The notes below the pieces were generated by a model. The model saw only the letters and a program-made list of their open reading frames with translations, searched no databases and was not told the origin of the DNA. Made by a program: the position numbers and the translations under genes. From Firmicutes bacterium UBA5389 (GTDB lineage Bacteria > Bacillota > DTU025), in NCBI GenBank assembly GCA_002409965.1, contig DHON01000057.1, forward strand, positions 1 to 9,685: 9,685 nucleotides of DNA. Direction: 5' to 3'. Positions 6,472-9,685 of this stretch are shown in pieces (the stretch's first letter is position 1; every line of letters begins with the position of its first letter).

Positions 6472-7383
6472 TCACATGTAGCTGACCTCTTCGGTCTTGG
6501 AGATCCTAAACTGCAACCAAGTCAGAAAGAGCATGACCAGGAAGAGCAGAATGCTCATCGCGCTGGCCCTGCCGATATTGTGGTCCTTGATCGCCGTGTT
6601 GTAGATGTTTAGAGTGATGACATCAATAGGACGGGTGGGCGCGCCGGCCTTCGAGAACAGATACTGTGTACTGAAGGTTTTCAGGCACTGGATCATGGCC
6701 ATGACCGACACCAGCAGAGTAGTAGGCTTCAGCAGCGGGAAGGTAATGTGCCAGAAGTCCTTCCATCGATCCGCCCCATCGATCAGCGCTGCCTCGTGTA
6801 GACTATGCGGAATGGCGCCAATGCCGGCGACAAAGACGACTGTGAAGTAGCCAACGTACTTCCACACGTACACTATGATGGTGGACAAGCGGAGCATACC
6901 TGTGCTCGAAAGCCAATGGTAGTTGACGCCCGACGTTCGAAACAGGGTGTTCAGCCCCTGGTTTGCCAAGCCCCGAGGATCGAAGATCAGCAGCCAAATC
7001 AGCGCCGCTACAACCGATGACAACGCAGCCGGAGAGTAGAGTATCATCTGAATCAGCTTCTGGAACCTGCGGCGCGACATGATGAGCGCGGCCAATACCA
7101 GGCTGAGAACGAGCAGCGGGACGAAGGCGCCCACTGTGAATATGGCCGTGTTGGCTGCCGATTGCCAGAATAGACTGGACTTGAACAAGTATGAGTAGTT
7201 GCCGAGACCCACGAACACAGGCGGCTTGAGCGACAGCAAGTTCTTCTTGAAGAAGCTCATGTAGAACGCGTTGAAGATGGGGTAGAAGCTGAATACGAGA
7301 AAGAACACCAAAGACGGAGCAACGAATGTCCATCCCCACCTGGCTTTCTTCTGTTCCATACTGAATCGCTTGTTCTGCCGCAT
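6472..7383 (-). CDS. Sugar ABC transporter permease, MalF/UgpA-like
   Basis: This 303-residue inner-membrane protein opens with a short basic tail and a first helix at about 17-38 (WTFVAPSLVFFLVFSFYPIFNAF), typical of UgpA/LacF-type permeases. The EAA loop is intact at 197-216 (EAALIDGADRWKDFWHITFP). I chose the ATG at 7383 because it follows GGGGGTGATC, which contains a long match to the 16S rRNA tail. Extending the frame upstream to 7476 would add 31 residues encoded by the inter-gene hairpin, which is unlikely. A later ATG at residue 9 has no ribosome site. It pairs with the MalG-like permease encoded immediately downstream. No ATP-binding subunit is found nearby, so a shared ATPase encoded elsewhere is probable, as is common for CUT1 systems. 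Confidence 0.92.
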   Translation of the reverse strand: MRQNKRFSMEQKKARWGWTFVAPSLVFFLVFSFYPIFNAFYMSFFKKNLLSLKPPVFVGLGNYSYLFKSSLFWQSAANTAIFTVGAFVPLLVLSLVLAALIMSRRRFQKLIQMILYSPAALSSVVAALIWLLIFDPRGLANQGLNTLFRTSGVNYHWLSSTGMLRLSTIIVYVWKYVGYFTVVFVAGIGAIPHSLHEAALIDGADRWKDFWHITFPLLKPTTLLVSVMAMIQCLKTFSTQYLFSKAGAPTRPIDVITLNIYNTAIKDHNIGRASAMSILLFLVMLFLTWLQFRISKTEEVSYM

Positions 7384-7417
7384 CGGATCACCCCCACAAA
7401 CCCCACGATGAAACCAT

Positions 7418-7461
7418 GGGCAGGCAGGTCCGGGCCGAATCGCGCCCGGACTGCCCTGCCC
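7418..7461 (-). repeat. Inter-gene hairpin between binding-protein and permease genes
   Basis: CCGGGC-side and GCCCGG-side arms pair across an 8-base loop: 7428-7435 against 7444-7451 give an 8-bp inner stem, and 7418-7423 against 7456-7461 add six outer pairs, with a short offset between. No T-run follows on the minus strand, so it is not a full terminator. Hairpins in this position in binding-protein operons commonly protect the upstream mRNA or lower permease output relative to binding protein; that role is inferred here. Confidence 0.65.
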
Positions 7462-7479
7462 TATCCAACCTACCACTGC

Positions 7480-8763
7480 CTAGAAATCCGAGTCGAGAAC
7501 CTCCTGGATGCGCTCTCGCAAGGTATTAAGGGCCTGTTGCTCCGTGGTCTTGGACAGCATGACCGCCTCAACTGCTTCCTTGATGTACCTCTCGAACTGG
7601 TATCCGTTGTCATGAAGGAAGACGGAATGCGCTCGGTCCATGTCCGACATGAACACGTCCATGTACGGCAAGCTCTTGAACTCCCTTGACTGCAACATGT
7701 CCTGACGGGGCTGTATGATATTCACCTTCTCAAGATACTCCATGGGATGACTCAGCATGAAGGCTATGAGCTTCCATGCCATCTCCTGCCTCTCCTTGGG
7801 CGCCTGAGCGTTGACCATCAGGTAATGGCCGTAGTAGGAGCAGGCCACGTCCTTCACCGCGTCCTTGAACACCGGGAACGGAATGACCATCCACTCGTTG
7901 CTTTCGAAGAACGCAGGGTTGTCTATCCTGAGCCTGCCCTGCTGGTAGAAGCCGCTGAGACACATGGCCATGTCGTTGTTGTCCTTGTTCCAGATCTTCC
8001 TGGGGGCCGGGTATGTGGGGCTGCCCAGATTGCGCCCGTGAGGTCCCCATTCCTTCATGAACTTCAGTACCTTAAGCCACGCCTGATCGTTGACGATGGC
8101 GGTTTTGCCATCGTCGCTGACGAGCTTGCCGCCAAGCTGCTCCACCATGGGCAGCAACGACACCAAATAGTAGGGATACCTGAAGTCGAACCCACGCCGC
8201 ACGATGATATCGCCATTGCGAATCACCAGTTTGTCGGAGATGTCGGCCATCTGTTCCCATGTCTTGGGATAGTCTTTCTCCGGGTCTAGCCCGGCTGACC
8301 GGAAGATCTTCTTGTTGATATAGATGCACCAATTCGTGAGCTCAAGAGGAAGGCCGTAGATTTTGCCGTCCATGGTCACAGCATCGAACGCGCCCTTCAG
8401 GTACTCGGCCTTCAGAGCCTCCGCGTTCTTGTACCCTATGGCGCTGTAGTTCACCGGCGCTACGCGGTTCTGCATCATGTATCCGTATTCCAGCTCGATT
8501 TGCAGGTTGAAGATGTCCGGAGCGTTGTTGGCCGAGAAAGCGGTGAGCAAGAGGTCCCCCATCTTGCTGGCTTCATTGACCACCCGCTTGACCTTGACAT
8601 TCGGATGCATCTTCTCGAACTCAGCGATGTACCTGTTCTCGATAACAGTCCTGTTGTCGTCGGTGTGAGTCCAGTAAGTCAGCTCAATGATCTTTGCCGC
8701 ATTTGCCCCAAGACTGAGCGAGATCACGAGGGCAAGCACGAGCAGACACGATAGTCTCTTCAT
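7480..8763 (-). CDS. Extracellular (periplasmic) solute-binding protein, family 1, of a sugar ABC importer
   Basis: This 427-residue protein starts with a clear signal peptide (MKRLS plus a hydrophobic core) and a probable cleavage after ANA, near residues 22-23. There is no lipobox cysteine at the cleavage site (Cys6 is in the n-region), so the protein is likely soluble in a periplasm rather than lipid-anchored as in most monoderm Gram-positives. The mature N-terminus (IELTYWTHTDDNRTVIENRYIAEFEKMHPNVKVKRV) is typical of family 1 carbohydrate-binding proteins. A PKTWEQM stretch near residues 166-172 and a periplasmic two-lobed length also fit. The ATG has a GAGGAGGGG site upstream. It heads an operon with two permeases, after a 374-base structured region. 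It binds the sugar and delivers it to the pore; which sugar cannot be told. Confidence 0.92.
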   Translation of the reverse strand: MKRLSCLLVLALVISLSLGANAAKIIELTYWTHTDDNRTVIENRYIAEFEKMHPNVKVKRVVNEASKMGDLLLTAFSANNAPDIFNLQIELEYGYMMQNRVAPVNYSAIGYKNAEALKAEYLKGAFDAVTMDGKIYGLPLELTNWCIYINKKIFRSAGLDPEKDYPKTWEQMADISDKLVIRNGDIIVRRGFDFRYPYYLVSLLPMVEQLGGKLVSDDGKTAIVNDQAWLKVLKFMKEWGPHGRNLGSPTYPAPRKIWNKDNNDMAMCLSGFYQQGRLRIDNPAFFESNEWMVIPFPVFKDAVKDVACSYYGHYLMVNAQAPKERQEMAWKLIAFMLSHPMEYLEKVNIIQPRQDMLQSREFKSLPYMDVFMSDMDRAHSVFLHDNGYQFERYIKEAVEAVMLSKTTEQQALNTLRERIQEVLDSDF

Positions 8764-8836
8764 GTGAGTCCCCTCCTCGTCTATGTCTCAGCAGTCGGCT
8801 AACCCCGGCGTCAATAGCCTCGTTGCCGCCTGTCGC

Positions 8837-8854
8837 AATTGAGATTCGTCAATT
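8837..8854. promoter_or_regulatory. Possible operator dyad upstream of the binding-protein gene
   Basis: AATTGA and its reverse complement TCAATT are separated by six bases, an 18-bp dyad about 75 bases before the start codon. Sugar importer operons are often controlled by LacI- or ROK-type proteins binding such dyads. The half-sites are short and AT-rich, and I see no good promoter next to it. Confidence 0.22.
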
Positions 8855-8936
8855 CGCGGCAGACTCCTGCGCCTCAACGGACTAACTGGAGGTCGCTGGA
8901 GGGAGAGGATTCGCTTCGCGATGGTGCCCATCCAAG

Positions 8937-8966
8937 CTATCGGGTTCGGAAGACTGACTCCGATAG
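8937..8966 (-). repeat. 7-bp hairpin within the leader
   Basis: CTATCGG at 8937-8943 is exactly complementary in inverted orientation to CCGATAG at 8960-8966, leaving a 16-base loop. It lies in the middle of the leader and is independent of the competing hairpins near its 5' end. Confidence 0.5.
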
Positions 8967-9023
8967 AAAGGCTTCAGCCGAGAAGCGCTTCGATGCCTCT
9001 ATCAGGCCGCTCGGTCGAGGCGG

Positions 9024-9060
9024 CGCTCTTCAATGCGCAGGCGAGGGTATTCGAAGAGCG
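9024..9060 (-). repeat. Leader hairpin B:C, alternative to A:B
   Basis: CGCTCTTC at 9024-9031 pairs perfectly with GAAGAGCG at 9053-9060 across a 21-base loop. The second arm overlaps bases 9055-9060 of the neighbouring 10-bp hairpin, so the two structures cannot form together. Confidence 0.5.
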
Positions 9061-9105
9061 GGGACTCACGATGCAATGATGAGGCCAACATCGCTTCCCC
9101 GCTCT
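9055..9105 (-). repeat. Leader hairpin A:B, 10-bp stem with inner 5-bp stem
   Basis: AGAGCGGGGA at 9055-9064 and TCCCCGCTCT at 9096-9105 are perfectly complementary. Inside, CGATG (9069-9073) pairs with CATCG (9089-9093) around a 15-base loop, leaving a small internal loop between the stems. It would be the first strong structure in a transcript running towards the binding-protein gene. No T-run follows on either strand that would make it a clear terminator. Confidence 0.6.
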
Positions 9106-9123
9106 CTTACGCTAGGCTATGAG

Positions 9124-9129
9124 GTTATA
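9124..9129 (-). promoter_or_regulatory. Possible -10 element for the importer leader
   Basis: Minus strand TATAAC differs from TATAAT by one base and lies nine bases past the stop codon of the 91-residue gene. A start about seven bases further would place the competing hairpins at the very 5' end of the RNA. The best -35 (TTGAAA) is only 14 bases away, too close, so support is modest. Confidence 0.28.
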
Positions 9130-9137
9130 GCTACTCG

Positions 9138-9413
9138 CTAGCTTTTCAACTCTCCCTGCCCGGACAGGGCAAAGATCCCGCCGATGAGAAGAACCGCGCC
9201 CGGCCACCCGAAAGGTCCCTTACCGAAGATCCAGCCAAGAATCGCTGCAATAATCATTATGATGCCGGCGTTTTTCGGATAGGCCATTGCGCAGCAAGCC
9301 GCGATAAGTCCTACTAGTGAGAGAACGACAACAAGCCATCGAAGCCCTTCTGCCGGAACAAACATCCCCCACACCGATCCGATGAGTCCAAGTATGAGTC
9401 CGGTTACTCGCAT
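9138..9413 (-). CDS. Small multi-pass membrane protein, DUF4064-like
   Basis: This 91-residue protein is almost entirely hydrophobic, with likely helices at about 3-19, 25-44, 48-64 and 69-85 and only short polar turns. It has a GLILGLIGSVWGMF start and a run of Gly/Ile/Ala-rich helices, like the small membrane proteins annotated as DUF4064. Their function is unknown and I cannot infer one here. The ATG has a strong GAGGAGG site seven bases upstream. It precedes the importer leader on the same strand, so it could be cotranscribed, but the possible promoter after it argues for separate units. The coding call is firm on ribosome site, composition and the open frame; the family name is tentative. 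Confidence 0.72.
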   Translation of the reverse strand: MRVTGLILGLIGSVWGMFVPAEGLRWLVVVLSLVGLIAACCAMAYPKNAGIIMIIAAILGWIFGKGPFGWPGAVLLIGGIFALSGQGELKS

Positions 9414-9508
9414 TGTGGCGCCTCCTCTATATTATAGTGCCTGACTCTCGCCGGACGCGTGGCCTCGTCGCGCCCGCAATTGCCGTTCAGGCAACTCTGG
9501 AAGCCCAA
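9404..9508 (-). CDS. Possible 34-residue upstream ORF overlapping the small membrane protein gene
   Basis: A TTG at 9508 follows a perfect AGGAGG (9516-9521) by seven bases. The frame encodes 34 residues with three cysteines (positions 6, 11 and 33) and stops at TAA inside the beginning of the 91-residue gene, overlapping it by ten bases in another frame. This is the arrangement expected for translational coupling. Against it, the start codon is weak, no family is recognisable, and a perfect TATAAT lies within it. Confidence 0.25.
   Translation of the reverse strand: MGFQSCLNGNCGRDEATRPARVRHYNIEEAPQCE
9431..9436 (-). promoter_or_regulatory. Perfect TATAAT -10 candidate before the small membrane protein gene
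   Basis: Minus strand TATAAT sits 17 bases before the ATG at 9413. No acceptable -35 is seen 16-18 bases upstream, and the implied start would leave the ribosome site almost at the RNA's 5' end. It may be fortuitous. Confidence 0.3.
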
Positions 9509-9525
9509 GTATGTACCTCCTAACT

Positions 9526-9557
9526 ATTACACTACTCCCATTCGTCAGTATCGTCAA
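9526..9557 (-). promoter_or_regulatory. Candidate promoter with TTGACG -35 upstream of the 34-residue ORF
   Basis: Minus strand TTGACG (9552-9557) is followed after 17 bases by TAGTGT (9529-9534), or after 20 bases by TGTAAT (9526-9531). An AGGAGG ribosome site comes right after. The -35 region also contains TGACGA twice, three bases apart, which could be a regulator's direct-repeat site. Neither -10 choice is ideal. Confidence 0.33.
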
Positions 9558-9565
9558 GCCCTACC

Positions 9566-9593
9566 CCAGGGCCCAGGGCCCAGGGCCCCGGGC
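9566..9593. repeat. Four tandem copies of a GC-rich 7-mer (CCAGGGC)
   Basis: CCAGGGC occurs at 9566, 9573 and 9580, and a one-base variant, CCCGGGC, at 9587. Each junction makes a GGGCCC palindrome, so either strand can fold. It lies in non-coding DNA just upstream of the promoter candidate. Such arrays are prone to change in copy number. Confidence 0.85.
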
Positions 9594-9617
9594 CCCGTCA
9601 AAGTCGTGCTAACCCTG

Positions 9618-9637
9618 CAGACCGCATAGTCGGTCTG
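9618..9637. repeat. Perfect 7-bp inverted repeat
   Basis: CAGACCG (9618-9624) and CGGTCTG (9631-9637) pair across a six-base loop. It may be a transcript-end hairpin of a gene beyond the window's right edge, or a protein-binding dyad. No T-run follows on either strand. Confidence 0.5.
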
Positions 9638-9645
9638 TTGAGCTT

Positions 9646-9661
9646 ACCCGCGCCTTCGGGT
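9646..9661. repeat. Short hairpin near the right edge
   Basis: ACCCG (9646-9650) pairs with CGGGT (9657-9661) around a six-base loop, followed on the plus strand by TT then CCCG. Together with the stem at 9618-9637, it makes two hairpins in tandem, possibly the 3' end of a neighbouring minus-strand gene. The 60 bases at the edge allow several short frames and do not show which gene that is. Confidence 0.3.
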
Positions 9662-9685
9662 TTCCCGAAATCGTGGCCACTCCAT

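Larger units (their letters stand above)
8764..9137 (-). promoter_or_regulatory. Structured non-coding leader region upstream of the ABC importer operon
   Basis: These 374 bases hold no believable gene but many stem-forming sequences. Besides two competing hairpins near the 5' end, there are GCCGC/GCGGC (9006-9010 with 9020-9024), the 10-base palindrome GAAGCGCTTC (8982-8991), a 7-bp stem (8937-8943 with 8960-8966), GATGG/CCATC (8920-8924 with 8928-8932), a direct repeat CTGGAGG (8886-8892 and 8896-8902), and an AATTGA/TCAATT dyad (8837-8854) that could be an operator. I match it to no known riboswitch. Its position, on the strand leading into the binding-protein gene, suggests a regulatory 5' leader, but transcription of it is not shown. 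Confidence 0.4.

Noticed and set aside
8905..8966. T-box-like antiterminator (GATGGGCACCATCGCG preceded by a hairpin)
   Set aside because: It only loosely resembles the 14-base T-box core AGGGTGGNACCGCG, with substitutions and two extra bases. There is no full Stem I, and the downstream genes are a sugar importer rather than an amino-acid gene.
9055..9105. THF riboswitch, because ATCATTGCATC occurs on the minus strand
   Set aside because: The shared 11 bases sit in the loop region, but the hairpin is too short and lacks the other conserved parts of that riboswitch.
8839..9141. 100-codon plus-strand ORF across the importer leader
   Set aside because: No ribosome site was seen, the composition is basic and arginine-rich with no recognisable family, and it lies over stem-forming DNA opposite the prevailing gene direction.
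1..9685. CRISPR array, insertion sequence, tRNA or rRNA
   Set aside because: I saw no regularly spaced direct repeats, no transposase-like frame and no tRNA cloverleaf or conserved rRNA segment.
9625..9685. 3' end of a further minus-strand gene at the right edge
   Set aside because: All three minus frames run from the edge into early stops and none shows a clear protein pattern, so a partial gene cannot be called.

Overview
All convincing genes in this window lie on the minus strand, so it reads from high to low coordinates. The sequence suggests a moderately GC-rich bacterium with an outer membrane. One product looks like an outer-membrane beta-barrel that ends in phenylalanine, another resembles the LolA-like periplasmic proteins that accompany RND lipid exporters, and the ABC solute-binding protein has an ordinary signal peptide with no lipobox cysteine. 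Shine-Dalgarno sites are strong and purine-rich (GGAGG-type), a style common in Bacillota, so a diderm Bacillota-like lineage is possible. No taxonomic marker is present, so this is inference only.

Layout in transcription order. (1) Positions 9414-9685 are mostly non-coding: two short inverted repeats, four copies of a GC-rich 7-mer, a possible promoter and a doubtful 34-codon ORF. (2) 9413-9138 encodes a 91-residue, multi-helix membrane protein resembling DUF4064-type proteins. (3) 9137-8764 is a 374-base region with no believable gene but several hairpins, two of which compete for the same bases. It may be a structured leader. (4) 8763-5590 is a sugar-type ABC importer operon: a solute-binding protein, an inter-gene hairpin, and two MalF/MalG-like permeases with intact EAA loops. 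No ATPase gene is in view. (5) 5587-5471 is a possible 38-residue ORF, followed by a stand-alone SCP2 sterol-carrier-like protein (5352-4951). (6) 4950-4751 holds a promoter candidate and a perfect 24-bp palindrome next to the ribosome-binding site of the last operon. (7) 4750-186 is a tightly coupled three-gene unit: an 811-residue RND/MMPL exporter, a LolA-like periplasmic protein and an outer-membrane barrel. (8) Positions 1-185 are a 3' flank with a G-rich tract and a hairpin.

The last three genes plausibly form an envelope-spanning pathway for a hydrophobic molecule: an inner-membrane pump, a periplasmic carrier and an outer-membrane partner. The palindrome looks like the operator of a TetR-family repressor, although no such gene is in the window. 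The SCP2 protein next door fits a lipid theme but may belong to the importer transcript. The features I find most worth following are the competing-hairpin leader before the importer, the 24-bp operator, and an Asn-Gly hexanucleotide-repeat insert inside the RND pump. I did not find a clearly new defence, mobile or CRISPR system.
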